This document shows positions 17,009-25,050 of a DNA stretch of 64,000 nt, piece after piece. Both the position numbers and the translations under genes were made by a program. Source of the DNA: Streptosporangiaceae bacterium (GTDB taxonomy: Bacteria > Actinomycetota > Actinomycetes > Streptosporangiales > Streptosporangiaceae). How positions within the stretch are numbered: the stretch's first letter is position 1; the number at the start of each line of letters is the position of its first letter. The notes under the pieces were generated by a model. That model was not told the origin of the DNA, did not search any database, and saw only the letters and a program-made list of their open reading frames with translations. The DNA is taken from the NCBI GenBank assembly GCA_030041275.1, contig JASHOE010000046.1, forward strand, positions 1 to 64,000, in the 5' to 3' direction.

Positions 17009-18070
17009 GTGTCACACCATTTCGACAGCCCGACTGCGATCGAGGACGGTCGGCTTAACCTGTGCGATGTATATGTGTTCCCGGGCTCGCCAGGCACATC
17101 GACGCTGGTAGTTACCGTGAACCCGGACGCCGGGCGGTCCAACCCGACCACTTTCCGCCCTGATGCGCTGTACGAGTTCGTAATCGCTAGCGACGGCGGC
17201 ACGCGCGAGGACCGGGCATTCCGGCTGAGTTTCAGCGAGCCCGACGCGGCCGGAAACCAGGAAATGCAGGTCCGCTACGCAGTTGGCGAGCGAAGCTGGT
17301 GGGGCCTGGAGGGCACCGAGCTAGGCGCTGGTCGCACGGGCGAAGCCTTCGCGGTGAGCAAGGGCGGATCAGGGTGGTTCGGCCTGGTGCAGGACCCGTT
17401 CTGGGGTGACGCTGTCGCGCTGTTCGCCTTCAACCACGCGCTGGCTGAGAACCAGTACCGTCCCGAGTTGTTCACCGGCACGCCGGGCAACCTGCTGGCC
17501 GGGCGGAACGTCACTGCCATTGCGCTTCAGGTCCCTGACGCGACATTTGGCGGCACCGACGTCGCGCTGTGGGCAAGGATCAGCCTCTACGGGCATACCG
17601 CCCAGCGGCAGGTTAGCCGGGCCGCCCATCCGCTGCTGCGGTCATTCTTCTTCCCTCGGCCGGGCTCGGATACCGAGGCACTCAATGCGGCCTCGCCGGT
17701 CGACGACGTCGCCTCGTACGGCAACGTGGTGCGGCAGGCCGCACTGCACGTTGCGCAGCTCAGCGGAGTGACCAACCCCGACGAGCACGCGGCGGAGGTT
17801 GCAGCTGCATTCCTGCCTGATCAGCTGAGGTATCGCCCCGGTCAGCCGGCACACTTCGCGCCGGGCCGGGGAAACGGACGCGGCCTTCACGACGACGCGT
17901 TTGGAGCGACGCTATCGCTGGTGGTCGGCCGTCCGCTGGGCGTCACCGCTTCGCCGCACCAGGTTGTGCCCGCGTTCCCACACCTTGCCCCCGCCAGACA
18001 CGACGACATCCCGGCACTGACGGACATGCTGGGCCTCCGCGAGCACGGCTCGCAGCCGCCGTCCGCGTGA
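17009..18070 (+). CDS. DUF4331 family protein
   Basis: The 353-residue protein opens with S-H-H-F-D-S-P-T-A and L-N-L-C-D-V-Y-V-F, the hallmark start of DUF4331 (S-H-x-D-S-P...D-x-x-D-x-Y-x-F). Family members are widespread in actinobacteria and proteobacteria and have no established biochemical function. There is no signal peptide from this GTG start, which is supported by GAGGAGAAGG directly upstream. It follows the propeller genes on the same strand, and DUF4331 proteins are often found near sigma factors and exported proteins, so membership in the sigma regulon is plausible but inferred. The His/Asp-rich N-terminus might bind a metal. Confidence 0.85.
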   Translation: MSHHFDSPTAIEDGRLNLCDVYVFPGSPGTSTLVVTVNPDAGRSNPTTFRPDALYEFVIASDGGTREDRAFRLSFSEPDAAGNQEMQVRYAVGERSWWGLEGTELGAGRTGEAFAVSKGGSGWFGLVQDPFWGDAVALFAFNHALAENQYRPELFTGTPGNLLAGRNVTAIALQVPDATFGGTDVALWARISLYGHTAQRQVSRAAHPLLRSFFFPRPGSDTEALNAASPVDDVASYGNVVRQAALHVAQLSGVTNPDEHAAEVAAAFLPDQLRYRPGQPAHFAPGRGNGRGLHDDAFGATLSLVVGRPLGVTASPHQVVPAFPHLAPARHDDIPALTDMLGLREHGSQPPSA

Positions 18071-18308
18071 CCGCGAGAGCAGGGGGACCCCGGCTACTTC
18101 ACCAGGTACAAGAACGTTCCCCTGAGCGGGCGCAGGCGGCGTGCTGGCCCGCCACTTCCAAACGGGCGGTGGGCCGCACGTCCTCGACGGCACCGAGCGT
18201 GGCAGCGCTAAGTGTTAGTCATCGTGTTCCGCGTGTACGAGCCCTGCCAGACCTCTTTAGGCTCCATGGGATCGTGAACTCGCCAGACAGAAGGGCACCT
18301 AGACAGCC

Positions 18309-19136
18309 ATGACGGGGATTCTGGTCACGAGCGCCAGCGGCGATGGATACGGTACGGTTCTGCGCTTCTCCGTCGACGGGGAGCTGGCCGGGCCGTTCAG
18401 CGACGAACCCCGAATCACTGATCCGCGCGGCATGAGCATGAGCCCGGCCGGTGATCTCGTGTACGTCACCAGCGGCGATGACCGGGTGCTCGCACTCGAC
18501 AAGAACGGCAATGTCACCCTGGACACGGGCCGGAAGGAAGGCCTGGACGGCGGCGGCGGCACATTCGCGCCGGACGGCCGGTACTGCCTTACCCTGAGGC
18601 GTCGTGGCACCATACTGGCCTTGCCTGCGCAACTCGACGCCGATGGCGAGCCGCTCCTGCCAGACGGCTCCGTTCCATTCCCTCGGGGATTCGCCTTCGG
18701 CGATCACGGTCAGCTGTACCTGTCCTCAGGAATCGGTCCGGCGGGGGAGGGCGACAACACTGTCATGATCTTTGACCACGACGGCGAACTCCGCAAAGCC
18801 CGGCTGGTCAGCGACCCGAAGCTGAGTCCTCTCGACCTGACCATCGGTCCCGGAGGCAACCTTGTGGTCTCCAGCGAGTGGCCGTTCGGGTCAGCCAGCG
18901 CGAATGCCACTATCCGCGAATACGACTCGTCCACTGGCAGGCTGCTGCGAGTGCTGACGCCTGACCCCGCCGTCAAGTTCGCTAGGCCCCGCGGATTGCG
19001 GTTCGGGCCTGGTGGAGAGCTCTACTGCGTAGGCCGGGACCACGTTGTAGCGTTCGACTTTTCGACCGGGAGATTTCTCGGAGTGATCGTGGACTTGCCG
19101 AGACTCAACGGCCAGGCCGTCCTCCTACTGCAGTAG
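18309..19136 (+). CDS. NHL/SMP-30-like beta-propeller protein
   Basis: The 275 residues form repeated propeller blades with G-x-L-Y-x-x-S/G and F-D-x-x-G-x-L patterns, for example D-P-R-G-M-S-M-S-P-A-G-D and F-G-P-G-G-E-L-Y-C-V. It lacks a signal peptide, so it should be cytosolic unless exported another way. NHL/SMP-30 proteins include lactonases and binding proteins; acidic residues typical of SMP-30 calcium sites cannot be assigned with confidence. It lies 240 bases after the DUF4331 gene on the same strand and may be part of that transcription unit. Confidence 0.8.
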   Translation: MTGILVTSASGDGYGTVLRFSVDGELAGPFSDEPRITDPRGMSMSPAGDLVYVTSGDDRVLALDKNGNVTLDTGRKEGLDGGGGTFAPDGRYCLTLRRRGTILALPAQLDADGEPLLPDGSVPFPRGFAFGDHGQLYLSSGIGPAGEGDNTVMIFDHDGELRKARLVSDPKLSPLDLTIGPGGNLVVSSEWPFGSASANATIREYDSSTGRLLRVLTPDPAVKFARPRGLRFGPGGELYCVGRDHVVAFDFSTGRFLGVIVDLPRLNGQAVLLLQ

Positions 19137-19265
19137 CGGGGCCGGCGATTGACAGGGGCGGTCGACGGCAGCAGTGCTATGGCGGCGGTCAAGGCTAATA
19201 GCACCACGCCGGCAGCGACACGCAGGGGCACTCGCATCACCTCGAGGCCGGCCGGGTGAGGAGGC

Positions 19266-20285
19266 TTGCCGGGAAGCGCGGGATACAACATCCCGACCCG
19301 CGCGAGACTCGACCTCGCCACCGCCGAGCGCGAGCTGCAGATCGCGCGCGACGACCTGCACTGCAATGCCGTCCGCTTGATAGGGCTCGAGGTTGACAGG
19401 CTGGTGCAGGTCGCTCAGCGCGCCCTAGCCCTCGGGCTCGAAGTATGGCTGTCGCCTGCCCTGTGGGGCCGACCTCCCGATGAGACGCTCCACTATGACG
19501 TTTCGGCGGCCGAGCGGGCCGAGGAGCTACGCCAGCAGCACCCCGATCGTTTCGTCCTCGTTCTGGGCAGCGAGCTGACGCTGTTCATTCAGGGCATCAT
19601 GCCGGGCGGGGACTTCGCCGCGCGCACCCGCGAAGCATTCACCCGGATAAAGGCGGGAGACCGCAGCGCCAACGACCGGCTTAACGACTTCCTCGGCCGC
19701 GCAAGTACTGCGGTGCGCGGCGTCTACCACGGACCCCTCACCTACGCCTCGCTCATCTGGGAGGACGTTGACTGGGCCCGCTTCGACCTGATCGGTGTCG
19801 ACCATTACCGCGACGCACGGATCAAGGACCGCTACGTCGAAATGCTGCAACCGCTCCTGACGCTCGGCAAGCCGGTCATCAACACCGAGTTCGGGATGCG
19901 CACGTACCGCGGTGCCGAGAGCGACGGGACGCTCGGCTTCGGCGTCGCCGACCAGAAGCGAGTCGGCCTGCACCACCTGCCTCTGGTTGGCCGATTCGTT
20001 CGCGAGCGTCTCAACGGTGATTACGTACGAGACGAGGCCATGCAAGCCAGGGAGCTCACCGAGACCCTGACGATCCTCGACGCCGCGGGCGTCGATGGCG
20101 CCTTCGTCGCCGAGTTCGTCACCGCGGGAGCCATGTTCAGCCTCAAACCCCGCTATGACCTCGACATGAACGCCTTCGCCCTCGTCAAGAGCTACCGACA
20201 CGGCAAAGGCACGACCTACCCAGACATGAACTGGGAGCCCAAAAAATCCTTCCACGCCGTCGCCAACTACTACGCCGCGCACTGA
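19266..20285 (+). CDS. TIM-barrel glycosidase-like protein of unknown function
   Basis: The 339-residue protein has features of a glycosidase-type TIM barrel: D-D-L-H-C-N-A-V-R-L-I-G near residue 30, W-L-S-P near 62, F-D-L-I-G-V-D-H-Y-R-D near 178, I-N-T-E-F-G-M-R-T-Y near 205, and V-A-E-F-V-T near 278. The Glu in N-T-E-F-G sits where retaining glycosidases carry a nucleophile. From memory, relatives are sometimes labelled abortive infection proteins in databases, a label I cannot verify and would not rely on. The TTG start at 19266 follows a stop codon six bases upstream and sits very close to GAGGAGG, so the exact N-terminus is uncertain. Confidence 0.7.
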   Translation: MPGSAGYNIPTRARLDLATAERELQIARDDLHCNAVRLIGLEVDRLVQVAQRALALGLEVWLSPALWGRPPDETLHYDVSAAERAEELRQQHPDRFVLVLGSELTLFIQGIMPGGDFAARTREAFTRIKAGDRSANDRLNDFLGRASTAVRGVYHGPLTYASLIWEDVDWARFDLIGVDHYRDARIKDRYVEMLQPLLTLGKPVINTEFGMRTYRGAESDGTLGFGVADQKRVGLHHLPLVGRFVRERLNGDYVRDEAMQARELTETLTILDAAGVDGAFVAEFVTAGAMFSLKPRYDLDMNAFALVKSYRHGKGTTYPDMNWEPKKSFHAVANYYAAH

Positions 20286-20611
20286 GCTGGGAGCGATCCG
20301 CAAGCACTGGAGCGGGGATGCACAGCCAAACCGGCTTCTCAGCAGGGTGTCGGCGACTGCTCGCGAGGAACAGGCCTGCTTGTGGACGCGAACGGCTTCA
20401 TCGACCAGGGTCTCGGTTAACTGGCCGCGGGTCTTCCCGCCCCAGCCGCAATGGGCGGAGACCGTGGTCGGGTGGATCCGCCCAAGCGGGGCAACCGCAT
20501 CGCGCGCTCCTTTGGCTCTGTGGTTGCGCTAGCTCCTCCACCAAGAGCGATAGTTGCTGACCTTTTCTACCGTCCCATGCAGGTAACGGGAACGTCCCGG
20601 TGGCGCGTTGA
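20286..20611. other. gene-free stretch upstream of the second ECF sigma gene
   Basis: No supported gene. A palindrome CGGGA-ACG-TCCCG lies at 20587-20599, twelve bases before the sigma start. It could be an operator or the GGGAAC -35 element of an autoregulated ECF promoter, although its closeness to the start codon argues against the latter. Confidence 0.35.
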
Positions 20612-21136
20612 ATGGGCGTGAGAACTCAGCAACTGGACTTCGCGGAGTTCTACCGCCGCGCCGCCGATGATTGCCTGCGGGCTGTCCTGGTCAGCGTCGG
20701 TGATCAGGACACAGCACGGGAGCTTGTCGACGAGGCATTCGCCCGAGCATGGGCATCGTGGCGGACCGTGAGCACGCATCCCGCGCCGAAAGCCTGGGTG
20801 GTGCGTACCGCACTGAACGCGAACATCTCCCGGTGGCGACGCCGACGCCGGGAGGTACTCATGCCCGATCCTGGCGGGCCGGACCAGCCCGGATTCGGCG
20901 GAGGGCCGATCGGCCTGGTGGACCCGTGGATCATGACAGCGCTGATGCGGCTACCCGCCCGGCAGAGGCAGGTCGTCGCGCTTCGGTTTGTCCTCGACTT
21001 CGACACCGCCCGCACCGCAGAAGTGCTCGGCATCGCCCCTGGCACAGTCATGGCGCACCTGGGCCGGGCAGTAGCCACGCTGCGGCATGAACTTCGATCC
21101 GAGCACCAGCAACTCCATGAGGAACACCGGCCATGA
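20612..21136 (+). CDS. ECF-type RNA polymerase sigma factor (SigE-like)
   Basis: The 174-residue protein has region 2 at about residues 10-80 (F-A-E-F-Y-R-R-A, A-R-E-L-V-D-E-A-F-A-R-A-W, P-K-A-W-V-V-R-T-A-L-N). Region 4 lies at about 110-165 (M-T-A-L-M-R-L-P-A-R-Q-R-Q-V-V-A-L-R, then T-A-E-V-L-G-I-A and G-T-V-M-A-H-L-G-R-A). It is a typical short ECF sigma factor. Its stop overlaps the start of the next gene by four bases (ATGA), giving a translationally coupled sigma/anti-sigma pair. The signal is unknown. Confidence 0.92.
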   Translation: MGVRTQQLDFAEFYRRAADDCLRAVLVSVGDQDTARELVDEAFARAWASWRTVSTHPAPKAWVVRTALNANISRWRRRRREVLMPDPGGPDQPGFGGGPIGLVDPWIMTALMRLPARQRQVVALRFVLDFDTARTAEVLGIAPGTVMAHLGRAVATLRHELRSEHQQLHEEHRP

Positions 21137-21858
21137 AAGACGATGACCTGATCACCGCAGTGCGCGAATCAGTTGCCGATGTTCACGCGGCCACGCCGGT
21201 AGCGCAGATCATCAGCCGCGGCCGCGCAGTGCGCGCGCGGCGGCGGCTTCCCGCCATGGCGGCAGCTATCTCCATCGCGGCAGGGACTGCCCTGGGCGTG
21301 GCCACGCTGCTGCCCTCCGGTCATCCGGAAAGCCGTCCCGGCAGCGCGCGGCTTGCTGACTGGACGGTGGCCAAACTTGCCAACGGCGACATCGACGTCT
21401 CTATCAATCAGCTCCACAACCCGGCCGGCCTGCAAAGCGCGCTGCGTGCAGACGGGCTGCCCGTCAACGTCAACTTCTACAGCCAGTCGCCGGGCGCGGC
21501 CTGCCGGTTCGACCCCATCAGCGAAACGGCCCTGAACGCCGTCCTCCAACCCGGCCCCGACCTCGTCAACAGCAGTACGTTTGTCTTCAGACCCTCGGCG
21601 CTACCCGTCGGCGCCGGCCTGGCTGTCTTCCTCGGCGCGGAGACATCCAACGTTTCGACTCCACATGGCAACGCGCTCCAAGTGTCTAACCCAAACGAAA
21701 TCCCGATCCCACGCAACGTGCCACGCGGCACCGGTATCAGCTCCTCATACAGCGGAGGCGGTGGCCCCGCAGGCCATCTTCGGTTGACCTATTCGCTGAC
21801 TGTCGTCCCCGTATACGCCACGCAGGCCTGCACGGGCGGCCCGGCCAGCGAGAGCTGA
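21133..21858 (+). CDS. membrane-anchored probable anti-sigma partner protein
   Basis: The 241-residue protein has a short cytosolic N-terminus (about 1-37, with D-D-D-L-I-T-A-V-R-E and basic R-A-V-R-A-R-R-R), one transmembrane helix at about 39-62, and a 180-residue outer domain with three Cys. Topology and the four-base overlap with the upstream ECF gene match the transmembrane regulators that hold ECF sigma factors at the membrane. No zinc-type H-x3-C-x2-C motif is present, so the sigma contact, if any, uses another fold. The anti-sigma role is inferred from position. Confidence 0.7.
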   Translation: MKDDDLITAVRESVADVHAATPVAQIISRGRAVRARRRLPAMAAAISIAAGTALGVATLLPSGHPESRPGSARLADWTVAKLANGDIDVSINQLHNPAGLQSALRADGLPVNVNFYSQSPGAACRFDPISETALNAVLQPGPDLVNSSTFVFRPSALPVGAGLAVFLGAETSNVSTPHGNALQVSNPNEIPIPRNVPRGTGISSSYSGGGGPAGHLRLTYSLTVVPVYATQACTGGPASES

Positions 21859-21972
21859 GATGGCGGGCTACCGACTGGTATGCCCGCTTGGCCTCCACTC
21901 GACTGACCTGGCTCGGGGCTGCGGCTCCCGGAGTGTCGACGTCGCCATCGATCGCTCGACCCCAAGACTGCA

Positions 21973-22017
21973 TTGACGCAACCAACAGGTTGCTATATAT
22001 TAGCAACCAATCAGTTG
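21973..22017 (+). promoter_or_regulatory. promoter with overlapping ArsR-type operator
   Basis: A -35 box TTGACG (21973-21978) and a -10 box TATATT (21996-22001) are separated by exactly 17 bases. The -10 sits in the centre of the perfect inverted repeat GGTTGCTA-TATAT-TAGCAACC (21988-22008). Half-sites GCAACC and GGTTGC alternate four times: 21978-21983, 21988-21993, 22003-22008, and 22013-22017 (GTTGC). Binding there would block RNA polymerase. The natural candidate is the ArsR-family repressor encoded third in the operon. Confidence 0.8.
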
Positions 22018-22050
22018 CATCATTCACGTCAGCCAAGAGGAGCATCGCCA

Positions 22051-22530
22051 ATGACCACGACCACCAACTACCGCACGACCGTCCGGGTGAACGCCCCCGC
22101 CGGCGTCGTGTTCGACGCCGTTACCACCGCCGAGGCCCTCGCCGCGTGGTGGAGCCCGGTGACCGGCTCGGGCCTGACCGGCGGTGAGCTGCGCTTCCCG
22201 ATGGTGGCGGGTGAGCCGCCGCTTCTGATCCGGGTCGACGAGGCAACCCGCCCGACCACCGTGCGCTGGACGGTGGCCGAGTGCACCTTCATGGAGGACT
22301 GGCTCGGTACACAGCCAACCTTCACGATCACGCCAGTCGACGACGGTGCCTGCGAGCTCACCTTCGAGCACCTCGGCCTTGACGACGAGCTCGAGTGCAA
22401 GGACATGTGCAGCCGCAGCTGGGACCACTTCGTTCGCACCAGCCTGCGGGAGCTCGCTGAGGGCGGTCCCGGCGCTCCCAACCGTAGCCCACGGGACCTC
22501 GCCCGCCGCGCCGCCGAGGAGCAGGCCTGA
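22051..22530 (+). CDS. SRPBCC (AHSA1-like) domain protein 1
   Basis: The 159-residue protein is a single START/Bet v1-like domain of the AHSA1 group: R-V-N-A-P-A-G-V-V-F-D-A-V-T at the start, A-L-A-A-W-W-S-P-V, and the C-terminal helix with W-D-H-F-V-R-T-S-L. The fold makes a hydrophobic ligand pocket. In bacteria these proteins are often encoded with an ArsR repressor, and their ligands are mostly unknown. The start at 22051 is supported by AAGAGGAGC upstream. It is the first gene of an apparent three-gene operon under the promoter at 21973. Confidence 0.9.
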   Translation: MTTTTNYRTTVRVNAPAGVVFDAVTTAEALAAWWSPVTGSGLTGGELRFPMVAGEPPLLIRVDEATRPTTVRWTVAECTFMEDWLGTQPTFTITPVDDGACELTFEHLGLDDELECKDMCSRSWDHFVRTSLRELAEGGPGAPNRSPRDLARRAAEEQA

Positions 22531-22600
22531 TTCCCACAGCCGCGGACGGCCCGTAGCCTGGGCGTCCTCACGCTCGCGCCTGCCAATTGAGGAGGACCTG

Positions 22601-23032
22601 ATGGCGTTCCCTGACCGCATCGAGCGGGCCATGACGCTGGCTCGCCCGCCCCGCGAGGTGTGGCCGGCGCTGACCACGGCCGAGGGGTTGAGCGCCTGGT
22701 TCGGGGAGCGAGCCACGATCGACTTGCGTCCCGGCGGGGCAGCGTCGATGACGTTCGCCGGCGGCATGAACGTCGAGATGCGCGTGGAGCGGGTTGAGGA
22801 GCCGAGCGTGTTCGCCTACACGTGGCGACTGCCGAACCTGCCCGAGGACGACCCGCGCCGCACCTACGTCGAGTTCACTCTGGAACCTGCTGGCGACGGC
22901 ACGCTGCTTCGCGTCACGGAGACGGGCTTCGCCCAGTTGCCCGCCGACATCCGGCGCGAGACGTACGAGTCGCATCGCGACGGCTGGTCGCGTGAGCTGG
23001 CTGAGCTGGCGGACCATCTCCATGGCGCTTGA
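22601..23032 (+). CDS. SRPBCC (AHSA1-like) domain protein 2
   Basis: This second START-like domain protein has 143 residues with I-E-R-A-M-T-L-A-R-P-P-R-E-V-W-P-A-L-T and L-S-A-W-F-G-E-R near the start, T-Y-V-E-F-T-L-E-P in the sheet, and a C-terminal W-S-R-E-L-A-E-L-A-D-H-L helix. GAGGAGGACCTG directly precedes ATG 22601. It resembles its neighbour in fold but not closely in sequence. The stop overlaps the ArsR gene by 11 bases, so the genes are coupled. Ligand or catalytic role is unknown. Confidence 0.9.
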   Translation: MAFPDRIERAMTLARPPREVWPALTTAEGLSAWFGERATIDLRPGGAASMTFAGGMNVEMRVERVEEPSVFAYTWRLPNLPEDDPRRTYVEFTLEPAGDGTLLRVTETGFAQLPADIRRETYESHRDGWSRELAELADHLHGA

Positions 23033-23354
23033 CATCGAGGCCGTGGCCGAGCAGGTCTTCGTCGCCCTGGCTGACCCGAGCCGCCGCGCCATCCTCGCCG
23101 CCCTGGCCACCGACGGGCCGGCCACGGCCACCGACCTGGCGGGGAGCCTGCCGATTACGCGCCAGGCGATCGCCAAGCACCTCGCCCTCATGGCCGACGC
23201 GGGCCTCGTGACCCCCGAGCCGGGCGAACGCCGCCGCATCCGCTACCGCCTGCGGTCTGCACCGGTCCAACTCGCGCAACAGTTCCTCGCCGCGCTCGCG
23301 AACGACTGGGACGACCGGCTCGAGGCTCTGAAACACCACCTCACGGCGGGATAA
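23022..23354 (+). CDS. ArsR-family winged-helix repressor
   Basis: The 110-residue protein shows the ArsR/SmtB layout: F-V-A-L-A-D-P-S-R-R-A-I-L-A-A-L at about 13-28, recognition region A-T-D-L-A...I-T-R-Q-A-I-A-K-H-L at about 37-54, then G-L-V-T and the wing R-R-R-I-R-Y-R-L. No Cys-x-Cys metal site is visible, so it is probably not a metal sensor. It belongs to the group encoded with SRPBCC genes. The most likely target is its own operon promoter at 21973-22017, which carries four alternating half-sites. Confidence 0.9.
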   Translation: MALDIEAVAEQVFVALADPSRRAILAALATDGPATATDLAGSLPITRQAIAKHLALMADAGLVTPEPGERRRIRYRLRSAPVQLAQQFLAALANDWDDRLEALKHHLTAG

Positions 23355-23620
23355 GCCACGCGGAAGCTGCATCCGGGGACGGCGGCGACCCCGGCGAGCT
23401 GGACAGACGTGCCAGCCGACGGCGACCGCTGTCGCTATGGCCAGCCAGACAGCTCGGCCAGCTTACTTTCGGCGCGCCGGCCGATCGCCGAGTTGTGCCG
23501 CGGACCACGGCGACTGGTCGCGATGGCAGATTTCAGTCGGGTGACGCAAGCGGGGAGCGCACGGTGCGCGCGAGCCTTGGTGGGAACCGCGTCAGCTGCA
23601 GCACAGGAACAGGAGAAGCG

Positions 23621-24058
23621 ATGACGGGAGCCGGGGAACCGGAGATCAGCGAACGCTACATGCAGATTGCCCGGCAATGGTTCGCCGGAGGGTGGCGAGG
23701 GGATCTGGCGATGGCCGACGACATTTTCAGCGAGGAACTGCGGACAAACGGAGCCCATGTCGGAGTGGCCGGACCGGTCGGCAGGATCCGCGACCGACTC
23801 ACAGGCTTCCCCGACCTGACCACGACCATCGAGGACATGCTGGTCTCTGGAGACAAGCTCGCCGTCACACTTATCTGGCGGGGAACCCACACCGGCGAGT
23901 ATGGCGGGGTAGCGGCGACTGGCAAGCGCGTCGAGGTGCGCGACACAGCGATCTGGCACTTCCGCGACGGCAAGGTCATCGTGATCTTGACGCTCCAGGA
24001 CCAGTTTGGTCTCTTGAAGCAGATCGGGTACCTGCCTGACAGCGTCCACGCCGCCTGA
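23621..24058 (+). CDS. SnoaL-like/ester cyclase fold protein
   Basis: The 145-residue protein has the cone-shaped alpha+beta barrel pattern of the SnoaL/NTF2-like superfamily: an N-terminal helix with Y-M-Q-I-A-R-Q-W-F-A-G-G-W, a middle F-P-D-L-T-T-T-I-E-D-M-L-V-S-G-D-K, and the strand W-H-F-R-D-G-K-V-I-V-I-L-T-L-Q-D. Members include polyketide cyclases and hydratases, but many have unknown roles. The start has AGGAGAAGCG directly upstream. It lies 266 bases after the ArsR operon and may be transcribed on its own. Confidence 0.85.
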   Translation: MTGAGEPEISERYMQIARQWFAGGWRGDLAMADDIFSEELRTNGAHVGVAGPVGRIRDRLTGFPDLTTTIEDMLVSGDKLAVTLIWRGTHTGEYGGVAATGKRVEVRDTAIWHFRDGKVIVILTLQDQFGLLKQIGYLPDSVHAA

Positions 24059-24085
24059 GCTTGGCACACTGCTGCCTGGTGCCGG

Positions 24086-24865
24086 TTACAAGGTGGGGAT
24101 GAGGCCTCCATCGATGACAAAGTCAGATCCAGTGATGTTGGCCGCCCGGTCGCTGGCCAGGTAGACGATCAGGTCAGCGACCTCGTCAGACCGGCTGAAA
24201 CGCCCCGTCACCGACTGAGCCGCAGCCTGGCCTTGCACATCGCCTGGGTCGGCCCCGGTGGCCTGGCCGACGGTCGCGGCCACGCCGTCGCTGCCGAGCC
24301 ACAAGTCGGTGGCGACCGGGCCAGGGCTGACCGTGTTAACTCGGATCCCGCGCGGCCCGACCTCCTTGGACAGCGCCTTGGCGAAGCCGGCCAGGGCGGC
24401 CTTGGCTGCGCTGTAGTCCAGCACGGCCGGGTCCGGGAGCCGGGCGTTGACCGAGCAGGTGATCACGATGACGCCGGCTCCGGCGGCCAGCATCCCCCGC
24501 AGCGCCGCCCGGGTAGCGCGGACCGCCGCCATGAGGTTCAGGTTCAGGCTCGCCAGCCAGTCATCCTCGCTGATCGACAGGAAGCCGCCCGGCCGTGCGC
24601 GGGCGCTGCCGACGTTGTTGACCAGGATGTCGACCCGGTCTCCGGCTCTTGCGATCAGCTGCGCCGGGCCGCTGGGGTCAGCGAGGTCGATCTCGGCGAA
24701 GATCACCCGGCCATCGCTCGTCAGCGCCTCGACCTCGGGCGATGAGCTTTTGGCAGCGGTGACCACGCGCGCGCCACCGGCAGCCAGCTGTCGGACCACA
24801 GCCAGCCCGATGCCCTTGCTCCCCCCCGTTACCACAGCGGTCCGTCCGGCCAGGTCAATGTCCAT
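24086..24865 (-). CDS. short-chain dehydrogenase/reductase
   Basis: The 259-residue protein is a classical SDR. It has the cofactor motif T-G-G-S-K-G-I-G at residues 13-20, N-N-V-G at 83-86, and catalytic Ser138, Tyr151 and Lys155 (Y-S-A-A-K). A small or Ala residue follows the second strand rather than a clear Asp, consistent with NADPH preference but not decisive. GGAGGATCGGC precedes ATG 24865, which is why this start is used instead of one six codons earlier. It diverges from an alpha/beta hydrolase across a short region with two operator-like sites, suggesting joint control. Confidence 0.93.
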   Translation of the reverse strand: MDIDLAGRTAVVTGGSKGIGLAVVRQLAAGGARVVTAAKSSSPEVEALTSDGRVIFAEIDLADPSGPAQLIARAGDRVDILVNNVGSARARPGGFLSISEDDWLASLNLNLMAAVRATRAALRGMLAAGAGVIVITCSVNARLPDPAVLDYSAAKAALAGFAKALSKEVGPRGIRVNTVSPGPVATDLWLGSDGVAATVGQATGADPGDVQGQAAAQSVTGRFSRSDEVADLIVYLASDRAANITGSDFVIDGGLIPTL

Positions 24866-24933
24866 GCCGATCCTCCAGTCCACCGTCCGGCGCTACTTCT
24901 CCCACGCTAGGACCAGGACATTCCGGCGACTTG

Positions 24934-24979
24934 AGTCAGGTAACTGAACCGCGCCCGGCCGCCTCAGTCACATGACTGA
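24934..24979. promoter_or_regulatory. two-site operator between divergent SDR and hydrolase genes
   Basis: Two matching dyads lie in the divergent gap. Site 1 is AGTCA-GG-TAACT (24934-24945) and site 2 is AGTCA-CA-TGACT (24966-24977). Site 2 extends to a 16-base near-perfect palindrome with arms TCAGTCA and TGACTGA (24964-24979). The centres are 32 bases apart, about three helical turns, which would place two dimers on one face of the DNA. No regulator gene of obvious type is adjacent. Confidence 0.65.
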
Positions 24980-25050
24980 AGCGAGGTGACGCCAGCGCTG
25001 GCGACGATGCCAATAACAACCGCATCAGCGTACGGAAGGAATCTCACTAC

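Noticed and set aside
19137..19265. Minus-strand signal-peptide-like sequence (V-P-L-R-V-A-A-G-V-V-L-L-A-L)
   Set aside because: It has a start but no downstream protein; it runs into the antisense of the NHL gene, so it is at best a tiny remnant.
20587..20599. Palindrome CGGGAACGTCCCG as an ECF promoter -35 element
   Set aside because: It lies only twelve bases from the start codon, too close for a promoter with a leader; kept only as a possible operator in the intergenic entry.
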